A stretch of DNA of 64,000 nucleotides from JACKHA01 sp041401985 (GTDB lineage: Bacteria; Planctomycetota; Phycisphaerae; Phycisphaerales; UBA1924): assembly GCA_041401985.1 (NCBI GenBank), contig JAWKTE010000013.1:1-64000 (forward strand). Reading direction: 5' to 3'. Position numbers and translations under genes: made by a program. Numbering within the stretch: position 1 is the stretch's first letter; each line of letters opens with the position of its first letter. The notes under the pieces are model-generated. The model was not told where the DNA came from. It did no database searches and saw only the letters and a list, made by a program, of their open reading frames with translations. This document shows, one piece after another, positions 16,072 through 25,288 of the stretch.

Positions 16072-18549
16072 ATGGCACAGGCGGAGGAACGCTCGGCGGG
16101 GCCAGCGAGCCCCGGGGCTGATCGCGCGGCGGGTCGGGAGCCGGTGGCATCGGCGGGGGCGAGAAGCCTCGGGCCGGACGAGTTCCGGTACGACGACTCG
16201 ATCGTCCGGATGTTCTTCTGGGCGACGATGCTGTGGGGGATTGTCGGGCTGCTGGTCGGGGTGATCCTCGCGTTCCAGCTGGCGGTTCCGGAACTGAACT
16301 TCCTGCCGCAGGTGGCGTTCGGGCGTCTGCGTCCGCTGCACACCAACGCGGTGATCTTCGCGTTCGGGGGCAACGCGATCTTCGCGGCGATCTACTACTC
16401 GACGCCGCGGCTGTGCAAGACGCCGATGGCCAGCCCGCTGCTGGGACGCCTGCATTTCTGGGGCTGGCAGGCGGTGATCGTGTCGGCGGCGTTGACGCTG
16501 CCGATGGGGATCACGCAGTCGAAGGAGTACGCCGAACTCGAGTGGCCGATCGACCTGCTGATCGCGGTTGTGTGGGTCGGGTTCTTTGGCGTGAACTTCT
16601 TCTGGACGCTCGCGCGACGGCGTGAGCGGCACCTGTACGTGGCGATCTGGTTCTACATCGCGACGATCGTGACGGTCGCGATGCTGCACGTGTTCAACAA
16701 CCTGTGGATCCCCGTGGGTCTGGCCGAACTGCTCACCACCGGGACGATGCCCAGCCCGGAGGCGATGCTCAAGTCGTACCCGGTGTACGCGGGGGTGCAG
16801 GACGCGTTCATGCAGTGGTGGTACGGGCACAACGCCGTGGCGTTCTTCCTGACCACGCCGTTCCTGGGGCTGATGTACTACTTCCTGCCCAAGGCGGCCG
16901 ACCGCCCGGTGTTCTCGTACAAACTCTCGATCGTGCACTTCTGGAGCCTGGTGTTCATCTACATCTGGGCCGGCCCCCACCACCTGCACTACACGGCGCT
17001 GCCGCAGTGGGCCAGCAGCCTGGGCATGCTGTTCAGCCTGATGCTGTGGATGCCCTCGTGGGGCGGGATGATCAACGGGCTGCTGACGCTGCGCGGCGCG
17101 TGGCACAAGGTCGCCACCGACCCGGTGCTGAAGTTCTTCGTGCTGGCGATCACGTTCTACGGGATGTCGACGTTCGAGGGCCCGATGCTCTCGATCAAGA
17201 CGGTCAACTCGCTGAGCCACTACACCGACTGGACCATCGCGCACGTGCACTCGGGCACGCTGGGCTGGAACGGGTTCATGATCTTCGGGATGGCGTACTG
17301 GCTGGCCCCGCGCCTGTTCCAGACGGGCGGGCTGTACAGCCAGAAACTCGCGTCGCTGCACTTCTGGACCGCGACGATCGGCATCCTGCTCTACGTCATC
17401 TCGATGTACACCGCGGGCGTCACGCAGGGGCTGATGTGGCGCGCGTTCGACGAGACCGGGCACCTGCAGTACCCGGACTTCATCGAGACGGTCGTGCAGC
17501 TGATGCCGTTCTACTGGATCCGGGCCGTCGGCGGGGTGCTGTACCTCACCGGCATCTGCCTGGGCGTGTACAACCTGTTCATGACGTGGCGGATGCGCCC
17601 GTCGGCGTACGAGAGCCCGGTCGGGCGGGCGGCCCCGCTCGACAGGAACTGGACGCCCGCGCCGCTGCCGGCGTCGCGCCTGGGCGCATCGAACACGAAC
17701 TTCGCCAAGGCCGGCGACCAGTGGCTCCAGGGCTTCTGGCACCGCCGCCTCGAGGCGCGGATGGCCCGGTTCACGATCTGGGTGCTGATCGCGGTGGGCG
17801 CGGCGTCGTTGTTCGAGATCATCCCGACATTCCTGATCCGGAGCAACGTGCCGACAATCTCCAGCGTGCAGCCGTACACGCCGCTGGAACTGGCCGGACG
17901 CGACATCTACGTCGCCGAGGGCTGCTACAACTGCCACTCGCAGATGATCCGCCCGATCTTCGCGGAGGTGCGCCGGTATGGCGACTATTCGAAGCCGGGC
18001 GAGTTCGTGTACGACCACCCGTTCCAGTGGGGCAGCCGTCGCATCGGGCCGGACCTGGCGCGCGAGGGCGGGCGTCAGAGCCACTTCTGGCACCTGCTGC
18101 ACTTCGTGCAGCCGGCCCAGGTGACCACCGGCTCGATCATGCCGGGCTACACGCACCTGGTCGGCGAGCGGACCAACTTCGAGGACATCCGGGCCCGTGT
18201 GCGGGCGATGGCGATGCTGGGCGTGCCCTACGGCGAGGCGGTCAACGACGCCCCGGACATGGCCCGGGCCCAGGCGCTGGAGATCGCCCAGGCGACGATC
18301 GAGCAGGCCCAGGGCCTCGACATCCTGCAGGGCTCGCTCGCGGACCACGCGGCAATCGTCGACGCCCAGGACCTGTCGGAGCGGAAGGTGATCGCGCTGA
18401 TCGCGTACCTGCAGCGTCTCGGCGTGGACCTGACGCGGCCCGCGCCCGCCGCTGATCCCGCCGCCGAGCCGGCCGGGGCGTCGGCGGCCGAGATCGTCGG
18501 ATCGATCGGGAGCCTCACGCAGCCGGGCACGACGGGAGGTGCACGATGA
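16072..18549 (+). CDS. ccoNO: fused cbb3 cytochrome c oxidase subunits I and II
   Basis: An 825-residue fusion of CcoN (about 45-520) and CcoO (about 560-810). The CcoN half has 12 or so membrane segments and the heme/copper His ligands in RLRPLHTNAVIF, WWYGHNAVAFF, GPHHLHYTALP and IAHVHSGTLGWN. The CcoO half has a membrane anchor followed by one c-type heme site, CYNCH at residues 618-622, in the family sequence GCYNCHSQMIRP. Together they form the catalytic O2-reducing core in the inner membrane. The ATG at 16072 follows GGAGG in GCGGAGGAACAG; an ATG at 16054 is an alternative. Fusion of the two subunits is known in several phyla. Its stop overlaps ccoQ by four bases. Confidence 0.95.
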   Translation: MAQAEERSAGPASPGADRAAGREPVASAGARSLGPDEFRYDDSIVRMFFWATMLWGIVGLLVGVILAFQLAVPELNFLPQVAFGRLRPLHTNAVIFAFGGNAIFAAIYYSTPRLCKTPMASPLLGRLHFWGWQAVIVSAALTLPMGITQSKEYAELEWPIDLLIAVVWVGFFGVNFFWTLARRRERHLYVAIWFYIATIVTVAMLHVFNNLWIPVGLAELLTTGTMPSPEAMLKSYPVYAGVQDAFMQWWYGHNAVAFFLTTPFLGLMYYFLPKAADRPVFSYKLSIVHFWSLVFIYIWAGPHHLHYTALPQWASSLGMLFSLMLWMPSWGGMINGLLTLRGAWHKVATDPVLKFFVLAITFYGMSTFEGPMLSIKTVNSLSHYTDWTIAHVHSGTLGWNGFMIFGMAYWLAPRLFQTGGLYSQKLASLHFWTATIGILLYVISMYTAGVTQGLMWRAFDETGHLQYPDFIETVVQLMPFYWIRAVGGVLYLTGICLGVYNLFMTWRMRPSAYESPVGRAAPLDRNWTPAPLPASRLGASNTNFAKAGDQWLQGFWHRRLEARMARFTIWVLIAVGAASLFEIIPTFLIRSNVPTISSVQPYTPLELAGRDIYVAEGCYNCHSQMIRPIFAEVRRYGDYSKPGEFVYDHPFQWGSRRIGPDLAREGGRQSHFWHLLHFVQPAQVTTGSIMPGYTHLVGERTNFEDIRARVRAMAMLGVPYGEAVNDAPDMARAQALEIAQATIEQAQGLDILQGSLADHAAIVDAQDLSERKVIALIAYLQRLGVDLTRPAPAADPAAEPAGASAAEIVGSIGSLTQPGTTGGAR

Positions 18550-18770
18550 GCCTGTCCGACATCATGGGCAACCTGGCCCTCGACGTGTACGCCCAGGTGG
18601 CCCTGGTCCTGTTCCTCGTGTCGTTCGCCGCGATCTCGCTCAACGTGCTGAGCAGGAGGGGCGACCAGACGCGTCGGGACGCGGCCCTGCCGCTGGGCGA
18701 CGAGCCCGAGTACCGCAGTCCGCCCGCCAACATCAACCCGGCGCGCGCCGGGCGAGGGGGTGCCGCATGA
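18546..18770 (+). CDS. ccoQ: CcoQ/FixQ-like small cbb3 subunit
   Basis: A 74-residue single-span membrane protein with one hydrophobic helix (about residues 13-35) and a charged C-terminal half. Size, topology and place between ccoO and ccoP identify it as the CcoQ-type stabilising subunit, although sequence conservation in this family is weak. Start and stop overlap both neighbours by four bases (ATGA), so translation is probably coupled along the operon. Confidence 0.8.
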   Translation: MSLSDIMGNLALDVYAQVALVLFLVSFAAISLNVLSRRGDQTRRDAALPLGDEPEYRSPPANINPARAGRGGAA

Positions 18771-19411
18771 GCGACAAGAACGAGCCAACCCTGATCCAGG
18801 GGCACGAGTACGACGGGATCCAGGAGTACGACAACCCGACGCCGGGCTGGTGGCACCTGATCTTCCTCGGATCGATCATCTTCAGTTTCTTCTATTTCAT
18901 CATGTCGTTCGGGAGCCCGTTCTTCGTCGGGCCGTACGAGCATCTGGCGGCGGCCCAGGAGGCCGAATACCAGCGGATGTTCGCGGGGATCGGCGAACTG
19001 GAGAACGACGAGCAGACCATCCTGACGCTGATGGACAACGAGAAGTGGGTGGCGATCGCTTCGGGCACGTTCCGGGGCAACTGCGTCTCGTGCCACGGGG
19101 CGTCGGGCGGCGGGCAGGTCGGGCCGAACCTGTGCGACGACTCGTACAAAAACGTCCGCACGGTGACGGACATCTACGACGTGATCGCCAACGGCGCGGC
19201 CAACGGAGCCATGCCGGCCTGGGGCAACCGGTTCAGCCACAACGAGATCGTCCTGCTGGCCTCGTACGTCGCCTCGATGCGCGGCACCTCGCCCTCGGGA
19301 ACGGTCCGCGGGCCGGAGGGCGAGGCGATCCCGGCGTGGCCCGAGGTGGGGTCCGACCCGGATTCCGGGGTGGGTGCCGGGGCCTCTCCCGCCCGGACCG
19401 GGGGTGACTGA
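18767..19411 (+). CDS. ccoP: monoheme CcoP subunit of cbb3 oxidase
   Basis: A 214-residue CcoP. The N-terminal FixP-type segment [EYDNPTPGWWHLIFLGSIIFS] leads into a membrane helix, and a cytochrome c domain follows with a single CVSCH site at residues 106-110 and a Met ligand candidate in GAMPAWGNRFS. Typical proteobacterial CcoP is about 300 residues with two CxxCH motifs, so one heme domain is missing here; the end after residue ~185 is a Pro/Gly-rich tail. It transfers electrons to the CcoNO core in the periplasmic side of the membrane. Translation is coupled to ccoQ by an ATGA overlap. Confidence 0.92.
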   Translation: MSDKNEPTLIQGHEYDGIQEYDNPTPGWWHLIFLGSIIFSFFYFIMSFGSPFFVGPYEHLAAAQEAEYQRMFAGIGELENDEQTILTLMDNEKWVAIASGTFRGNCVSCHGASGGGQVGPNLCDDSYKNVRTVTDIYDVIANGAANGAMPAWGNRFSHNEIVLLASYVASMRGTSPSGTVRGPEGEAIPAWPEVGSDPDSGVGAGASPARTGGD

Positions 19412-19413
19412 CC

Positions 19414-20964
19414 GTGAGCACCTCGGCCGCCGCGGACTATCGGGTTCTCTCGACCCTCAACGCCGACGGGTCGCGCCGCTGGCTTCGCCCGAAGCCGTCG
19501 CCCGGGCGGTGGCTGAACCGTCGCCGCCTGCTGGGGTACTTCCTGATCGTGCTGTTCGTGACCCTGCCGCACCTGCGGATCCTGGGCAAGCCGCCGATCC
19601 TGCTGGACATCGCGGCCCGTGAGTTCACGTTCGTCGGGCTGACGCTCTACCCCACGGACACGCTGCTGCTCGCGCTGCTCGTGCTGATGGTCTTCCTGAG
19701 CGTGTTTTTCCTCACGGCGATGTTCGGACGGGTGTGGTGCGGCTGGGCCTGCCCGCAGACCGTCTATCTGGAACTCGTCTTCCGCCCGATCGAGCGCCTG
19801 TTCGAGGGCCAGCCGGGGCGGACGCGCAAGACCGCCGGGTGGCGCAAGCCCGCCAAGTTCTTCACCTACTTCGTGCTCGCGGTGTGGCTGGCCCACACGT
19901 TCCTGGCGTACTTCGTGCCCACGACGGAGCTGTACGGGTGGATGACCCGCTCGCCGCTGCAGCACCCGGTCTCGTTCCTGCTGGTCGTGGCGGTGACGGG
20001 GCTGATGCTGTTCGACTTCGGATTCTTCCGCGAGCAGGTGTGCATCGTGGCGTGCCCGTACGGACGGTTCCAGTCGGTCATGCTCGACCGCGACTCGCTG
20101 ATCATCGGGTACGACCGGAATCGCGGCGAGCCGCGCGGCAAGGGCAAGCGGACGCCGCGGGCCCGGGACGATCGGGGCCGAGCCGGCCGCTCGCCGAAGG
20201 ACATCGCGCTCCCGGTGGCGGCCTCGGGCGAGCCGGGCACGCTTGGCGACTGCATCGACTGCCGCATGTGCGTCACGACCTGCCCCACCGGCATCGACAT
20301 CCGCGACGGGCTGCAGATGGAGTGCGTCAACTGCACGCAGTGCATCGATGCGTGCGACTCGGTGATGGACAAGATCGGCCTGCCGCGGGGCCTGGTGCGG
20401 TACTCCTCGCAGCGTTCGCTGGAGGAGGGGCGTCGCCGGCTCGTGCGCCCCCGCGTGGTCGTGTACCCGACGATCATCCTGATCCTGCTCACGGCGTTCG
20501 TCACGGTGCTGTCGATGCGTGGGCCGTTCCACGCCAGCGTGCTGCGCGGGCCGGGCATGCCGTTCACGGTGATGGAGGACGGGTCGATCGCCAACCCGAT
20601 CCGCGTGAAGATCCACAACCGCTCCCGCGCGGAGCGCTCCTACCGCCTGGAACTGGTCGGCGCCGAGGGCGGCCAGATCGTCTCCGAGACCGGCGCGATC
20701 GTGCTGGGCCCGGGCGAGCGGTTCAACCAGCCCATGCTGCTGAGGCTGCCGCGAGCGGCGTTTGTCACGCCGCGGCTCGACGTGGGCGTCCGCGTGATCG
20801 AGGACGCCGGGGCGTCGAGCGTCGCGCCGTACCGGGCGCTCGGACCGGCGGCTCGCGCCGACGCGACCGCCCCGCCTGCGGCCACGCCCACACAGGGCAC
20901 CGGCGCTCCCGACCAGCCGCGCCCCGCAACGGAGGACGCCCATGGCGACCACACCCCGTCCTGA
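19414..20964 (+). CDS. ccoG: CcoG/RdxA polyferredoxin for cbb3 oxidase maturation
   Basis: A 516-residue membrane protein of the CcoG/FixG/RdxA family. About five membrane segments (one with the conserved CGWACPQTVYLE) surround two 4Fe-4S binding motifs, CIDCRMCVTTCPTG and CVNCTQCIDACD. The C-terminal part is the FixG Ig-like domain. The family reduces copper during cbb3 assembly. The GTG at 19414 is two bases after the ccoP stop. The Pro- and Thr-rich last 40 residues overlap the start of ccoH. Confidence 0.95.
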   Translation: MSTSAAADYRVLSTLNADGSRRWLRPKPSPGRWLNRRRLLGYFLIVLFVTLPHLRILGKPPILLDIAAREFTFVGLTLYPTDTLLLALLVLMVFLSVFFLTAMFGRVWCGWACPQTVYLELVFRPIERLFEGQPGRTRKTAGWRKPAKFFTYFVLAVWLAHTFLAYFVPTTELYGWMTRSPLQHPVSFLLVVAVTGLMLFDFGFFREQVCIVACPYGRFQSVMLDRDSLIIGYDRNRGEPRGKGKRTPRARDDRGRAGRSPKDIALPVAASGEPGTLGDCIDCRMCVTTCPTGIDIRDGLQMECVNCTQCIDACDSVMDKIGLPRGLVRYSSQRSLEEGRRRLVRPRVVVYPTIILILLTAFVTVLSMRGPFHASVLRGPGMPFTVMEDGSIANPIRVKIHNRSRAERSYRLELVGAEGGQIVSETGAIVLGPGERFNQPMLLRLPRAAFVTPRLDVGVRVIEDAGASSVAPYRALGPAARADATAPPAATPTQGTGAPDQPRPATEDAHGDHTPS

Positions 20965-21544
20965 ACACTCGCACGCCTGGCTGTGGCCCGTCGGGCTGAT
21001 CGCGCTGATGTGCGGCAGCGTCGGGATCTGTGTCGTGACCGCCGTCGTCGCGTCCCGCGATCCGTCGTTCGCGCTCGAGCCGGACTACTACGACAAGGCC
21101 GTGGCGTGGGACGAGTCGGCCGCGGCCCGCGAGGCCAGCGACCGCCTCGGCTGGACCGCCGAGGTCGAGGTCTCGCTGCCCGGGGGCGATGGTGCGCCGG
21201 ACGGGGCGCGAGCGGTCTCTCTCCGCTTGCTGGACTCGCAGGGCGAGCCCGTCGCGGCCGACCGCGTCGAGGTCGCCGCGTTCCACCACGCCCGCATGCG
21301 CGACATCCAGCGGCTCTCGTTCGGCACCGGCGATCCCGCGATTGTCGGCGACCCGGGCGCCCTCGTGCTGGCCGAGCCGGGGCGGTGGGTCTGGTCGCTG
21401 GGCGAGGCGAGGGCGGGGGTCTGGCAGGTCCGCGTGCGTGCGGCTCGTGGCCCGGACGTGTTCCTTGCGACCATCGACACCGAGACGCCCGACGGCGGGC
21501 GGCTTGGCAGCACGCGCGGCCCGAGCAGGAACGGGGGCCAGTAA
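20942..21544 (+). CDS. ccoH: FixH/CcoH-like cbb3 assembly protein
   Basis: A 200-residue protein with one N-terminal membrane helix (about 13-37) and an extracytoplasmic beta-rich domain. The sequence after the helix, [DPSFALEPDYYDKAVAWDE], is a FixH signature. FixH proteins help assemble the oxidase with the copper pump CcoI. It starts inside ccoG (23-base overlap) with GGAGG just upstream, and its TAA overlaps the ATG of the next gene by one base. Confidence 0.9.
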   Translation: MATTPRPEHSHAWLWPVGLIALMCGSVGICVVTAVVASRDPSFALEPDYYDKAVAWDESAAAREASDRLGWTAEVEVSLPGGDGAPDGARAVSLRLLDSQGEPVAADRVEVAAFHHARMRDIQRLSFGTGDPAIVGDPGALVLAEPGRWVWSLGEARAGVWQVRVRAARGPDVFLATIDTETPDGGRLGSTRGPSRNGGQ

Positions 21545-22401
21545 TGCTCGCGCTCGTCCTCGGCGTTGTCGTCGCCAGCGTCCTGGGCAGCCTGCACTGC
21601 GCCGGGATGTGCGGCCCATTCCTGGCGTTCGCCCTCGGGCTGAACGAGCCGGGCGTGAGCAAGGCCAGAGCCCAGGCCGCCTACCACGCCGGACGCCTGG
21701 CGACGTACACGCTGCTGGGCGCGATCGCCGGCCTGCTGGGCAAAGCGCTCGACGTCTCGGGCGAGGCCCTAGGGCTGCAGCGCGTCGCCGTTGCGCTCGC
21801 GGGCGCGACCATGATCGTGTTCGGGCTGGCCGCACTGGCCCGCGCCTCGGGGCGGCACCTGCCTTCCATCAAGGCGCCGAGGTTCATCGAGCGCGCCTTC
21901 CGGCGCGGCTGCGACGCCGCGATGCGCGTCCCGCCCCTGCACCGGGCCGCGATCGTGGGCCTGCTCACCACGCTGCTGCCGTGCGGCTGGCTGTACTCGT
22001 TCGCCATCGTCGCGGCGGGCACCGCCAGCCCGGCGTCGGGCGCGATCGTGATGGCGGCGTTCTGGCTGGGCACGTTGCCGGTGATGGTGAGCCTTGGCGC
22101 GGGCGTGCAGGCGCTGGCCGGCCCGCTGCGCCGGGCCGTGCCGACGGTCATGGCGCTGGTGATCATCGCGCTGGGGCTGCACGCGCTGGTGGGTCGCGCG
22201 GGCGTGTCGCTGGCGGTTCTGGAAACGGCGGCCCAGGCCGCACACCCGGGGGCCGAGCGCGTCCAGCGTTCCTCCGCCGACGCGCCGGCCTCCCGGGGCC
22301 TTGACGCAAGCCACGCCGCGCTCGAGCGGATCGGCGACGCGCCGCTGCCGTGCTGCGAAGGCGAAGCGGAAGCGGCTCCCGCGGAAGGAGGCGGGGGGTG
22401 A
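21544..22401 (+). CDS. SafE/TauE-family membrane protein, probable cbb3-associated metal transporter
   Basis: A 285-residue protein with six predicted membrane segments. The N-terminal GSLHCAGMCGPF and the internal LLPCGWLYSF are hallmarks of the family annotated as sulfite exporter TauE/SafE or cytochrome-biogenesis-related proteins that occur in cbb3 operons, where the Cys residues suggest copper handling. The last ~60 residues are a soluble tail ending in a CC-containing stretch (LPCCEGEAE), perhaps a metal site. It overlaps the genes on both sides by 1 and 4 bases, so it is an integral part of the operon. Confidence 0.85.
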   Translation: MLALVLGVVVASVLGSLHCAGMCGPFLAFALGLNEPGVSKARAQAAYHAGRLATYTLLGAIAGLLGKALDVSGEALGLQRVAVALAGATMIVFGLAALARASGRHLPSIKAPRFIERAFRRGCDAAMRVPPLHRAAIVGLLTTLLPCGWLYSFAIVAAGTASPASGAIVMAAFWLGTLPVMVSLGAGVQALAGPLRRAVPTVMALVIIALGLHALVGRAGVSLAVLETAAQAAHPGAERVQRSSADAPASRGLDASHAALERIGDAPLPCCEGEAEAAPAEGGGG

Positions 22402-25118
22402 GCGCCCTCGCGCCTTCAAACCTCCGGGCATCCCGCGCGGCGTCCGCGATCGAGGGGATGACGCCGGAGCAGGCGTCGAGGCATCGGGGCGTCGAGGCAT
22501 CGAATGGCGAGTCATCGAGCGCCCAGCCGAGCACCGCCGACCGCGCAACCAGCCCCTCCCGGGCGTCCTGCACCCACTGCGGCCTGGGCGTGCCCGCGGC
22601 CCTGATCCAACCCGACGCCATCGAGCAGTTCTGCTGCGACGCGTGCCGCCTGGTCTACCAGACCATCCACGCCTGCGGCCTCGACCAGTACTACGCGATC
22701 CGCGAGCGACTTGGAGCCGAGGGAAGACGGGCCGCGCCGTCGGGCACCGACGCGTTCGCCGAGTTCGATGATCCGGCGTTCACGAGCGTCTACGCCCGCC
22801 CCGCCGCGATCCCGGGGGAGCACGGCGCCGGCCTGCTTCGGGTCGAACTGCTGCTCGAGGGCGTCCACTGCGCGGCGTGCCTGTGGCTGGTCGAACGCCT
22901 GCCGCGGGTTGTTGACGGCGTCCGCTCGGCCCGCCTCGACTTCCGGCGCGCCGTCGGTGAGATCGTCTGGGACCCCACACGCGTCCCGCTCTCGCGCGTC
23001 GCGCGGGCTCTGGCCAGCCTCGGGTATCGCCCCCACCCCGTCACCGACACCGCGGCCCGCGAGGCGCGGCGTCGCCAGGACCGGGCGTACCTGGTTCGCA
23101 TCGGCGTCGCCGCCGCGTGCGCCGGCAACGCCATGCTGCTGGCCCTCGCGCTCTACAGCGCCGAGTTCGACGCCATGCGCCCGGTCTACGCCGCGGCGTT
23201 CCGCTGGCTCTCGGTCGGGCTGGGGGTCCTGAGCCTGGCGTGGCCGGGGCGCGTGTTCCTGGAGGGCGCGCTGGCCTCGGCCCGGGCACGCCTGTGGCAC
23301 CTGGACATGCCGATCGCGCTGGCGCTGCTGGTGGGCAACATCGCCGGGGTCGTGGCGGCCATCGGAGGCACGAGCGAGATCTACGCCGACTCGCTGACGA
23401 TGCTCGTGTTCCTGCTGCTGCTCGGACGGTGGATGCAGATCCGCCAGCAGCGCCACGCGCTCGACGCGGTCGAACTGCTGTTCTCGCTCACGCCGGGCGT
23501 CGCCCACGTCGTTGATGGCGAACCGATGAGCCAGGACGCGCAGGTCCGCGACGCCTCCGTGCAGTCGCTCCAGCCCGGCTCGGTCGTCGAGGTCCGCCCG
23601 CAGGAGGCCATCCCGATCGACGGCGTCGTCGTACTCGGGCAATCCACCGTGGATGCGTCGATCCTCACGGGCGAGTCGCGCCCCGTGGCGACGGGCGCCG
23701 GGGGCACGGTCGTCGCGGGCGCGGTCAACCTGGCCTCGACGATCCGCGTCCGCGCCACCGCGGTCGGGCGGCACACCAGGGCCGGACGCCTGATGGCGAC
23801 CATCGAGGAACTCTCGCGCCGGCGCACGCCGATCGTGGGGTCCGCGCAGCGTCTGGCCGCCCCGTTCGTGCTCGCGGTCGCGACGCTCGCGCTGGTTACG
23901 CTGGCGATCCACATCGGCGACGGCCTGGCCCCGGCCCTCCGCCACGCCATCGCCCTGCTCGTCGCGACGTGCCCGTGCGCGATCGCGCTGGCCACCCCGC
24001 TGGTTGTGACGATGGCGGTCGGTCGTGCCGCGCAGAACGGCGTTCTGGTCAAGGGCGGCGACGTGTTCGAGCGTCTGGCCCGCCCCGGCCTGCTCGTGTT
24101 CGACAAGACGGGCACCGCCACCACCGGGCGCTTCGACGTGCTCGAGTGGGTCGGCGACGCGTCGCTGCGGCCCCTGGTCGCGGCCATCGAGGCCGGCTCG
24201 ACGCACCCGGTGGCCGTCGCCCTGGCTCGACCCGCCGAAGCCGAAGCCGAAGCCGACCTGGACCCCGCCGCACGCCTCGACGCCGACGCGTGGACTTTCG
24301 AGCACGTGCTCGCCCGCGGCGTGGTCGCCTCCGACGCGACGCGCACCATCCGCGTGGGCTCGCCGGCGTGGCTGGCCTCGCTCGGCGTGGCCGCGTCCGA
24401 CTGGGCCGAGCGGGCGATCGCGCGGGCCCGCTCGCACGCGCACACACCTGTCGCGATCGCTGTCGACGGGCGCATCGAGAGTGTTGCCATCCTGGGCGAT
24501 CGCGTCCGCCCCGACGCCCGCGCCGCGCTCGACACGCTCCGGGGCGCGGGCTGGCGGGTGGCGATGCTCTCGGGAGACGACCCCGCGGTCGTCCGCGCCG
24601 TCGCTTCGGACCTGGGCATCGACGCGGCGCTGGCCTGGGGCGGGGCATCGCCTGAACAGAAGCACGAGCGCATCGCCGCGCTCGTGGGCGAGGCCCGGCG
24701 GGGCACGCCGGTGGTCATGGTCGGCGACGGCGTCAACGACGCGCCCGCGCTGGCAACCGCGTCGGTGGGGATCGCCGTGCGAGGCGGGGCCGAGGCCTCG
24801 CTCGCGGCCGCCGATGTGTACGTCGAGCGCGGCGGGCTGGCCCCGATCGGAGCGCTGGCCGATGCGTCCCGGCGGGTGCTCCGAACCATCCGCCTGTGCC
24901 TGGGGCTGGCGCTGGCGTACAACGCCTTGGCCGCGGGGTTGGCGCTGGCGGGCCTGCTCTCACCGCTGGTCGCGGCGGCGATGATGCCCATCAGTTCGAT
25001 GACGGTGCTGGCGGTGGCCGTGCGGTCGCGAACCTTCGCACGCGAGTGGGACTCACCGGCCACGCCCGACCAACCGTCAACCCGCCCGGCCTCCGCACGA
25101 CCGGAGGGCACACCATGA
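22398..25118 (+). CDS. ccoI: copper-translocating P-type ATPase of cbb3 assembly
   Basis: A 906-residue P1B-type ATPase. After a ~55-residue low-complexity leader come a CTHCGLGV...FCCDACR metal-binding segment typical of CcoI/FixI, a heavy-metal-associated domain with GVHCAACLWLVE, eight membrane segments with the CPC ion site (ATCPCAIALATP), the TGES-type actuator motif (ILTGESRPV), the phosphorylation site DKTGT, the HP motif in STHPVAVAL and GDGVNDAPAL. CcoI supplies copper for the oxidase active site. The GTG at 22398 overlaps the previous stop as GTGA and follows GGAAGGAGG. The leader contains a 15-bp direct repeat (GGCGTCGAGGCATCG, starting near 22472 and 22488). Confidence 0.95.
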   Translation: MSALAPSNLRASRAASAIEGMTPEQASRHRGVEASNGESSSAQPSTADRATSPSRASCTHCGLGVPAALIQPDAIEQFCCDACRLVYQTIHACGLDQYYAIRERLGAEGRRAAPSGTDAFAEFDDPAFTSVYARPAAIPGEHGAGLLRVELLLEGVHCAACLWLVERLPRVVDGVRSARLDFRRAVGEIVWDPTRVPLSRVARALASLGYRPHPVTDTAAREARRRQDRAYLVRIGVAAACAGNAMLLALALYSAEFDAMRPVYAAAFRWLSVGLGVLSLAWPGRVFLEGALASARARLWHLDMPIALALLVGNIAGVVAAIGGTSEIYADSLTMLVFLLLLGRWMQIRQQRHALDAVELLFSLTPGVAHVVDGEPMSQDAQVRDASVQSLQPGSVVEVRPQEAIPIDGVVVLGQSTVDASILTGESRPVATGAGGTVVAGAVNLASTIRVRATAVGRHTRAGRLMATIEELSRRRTPIVGSAQRLAAPFVLAVATLALVTLAIHIGDGLAPALRHAIALLVATCPCAIALATPLVVTMAVGRAAQNGVLVKGGDVFERLARPGLLVFDKTGTATTGRFDVLEWVGDASLRPLVAAIEAGSTHPVAVALARPAEAEAEADLDPAARLDADAWTFEHVLARGVVASDATRTIRVGSPAWLASLGVAASDWAERAIARARSHAHTPVAIAVDGRIESVAILGDRVRPDARAALDTLRGAGWRVAMLSGDDPAVVRAVASDLGIDAALAWGGASPEQKHERIAALVGEARRGTPVVMVGDGVNDAPALATASVGIAVRGGAEASLAAADVYVERGGLAPIGALADASRRVLRTIRLCLGLALAYNALAAGLALAGLLSPLVAAAMMPISSMTVLAVAVRSRTFAREWDSPATPDQPSTRPASARPEGTP

Positions 25119-25285
25119 GCGTGCTGTGGATCGCGCTGCCGATCGCCCTGGGTCTTGCCGGCGCCGCCGTCGCCGGGTTCATGTGGATGGTCCGCACGGG
25201 TCAGTTCGACGACCTCGACTCACCGCCGTGGCGCGCCGTGCTCGACGATGATGAACCAAACACGCCGAAGCGCGAGCGCCGCTGA
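25115..25285 (+). CDS. ccoS: CcoS cbb3 assembly protein
   Basis: A 56-residue single-span membrane protein. The N-terminal helix is followed by the CcoS pattern [WMVRTGQFDDLDSP..R.L.DD] and a charged tail. CcoS is needed for cofactor insertion in cbb3 oxidase and is normally the last gene of the operon, as here. It overlaps ccoI as ATGA and has CGGAGG upstream. Only three bases separate it from the stop of the convergent asparagine synthase gene. Confidence 0.92.
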   Translation: MSVLWIALPIALGLAGAAVAGFMWMVRTGQFDDLDSPPWRAVLDDDEPNTPKRERR

Positions 25286-25288
25286 TCC

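Noticed and set aside
18539..18766. Longer CcoP beginning at 18539
   Set aside because: That part overlaps ccoQ completely and the ATG at 18767 forms the usual ATGA coupling and starts the family N-terminus.
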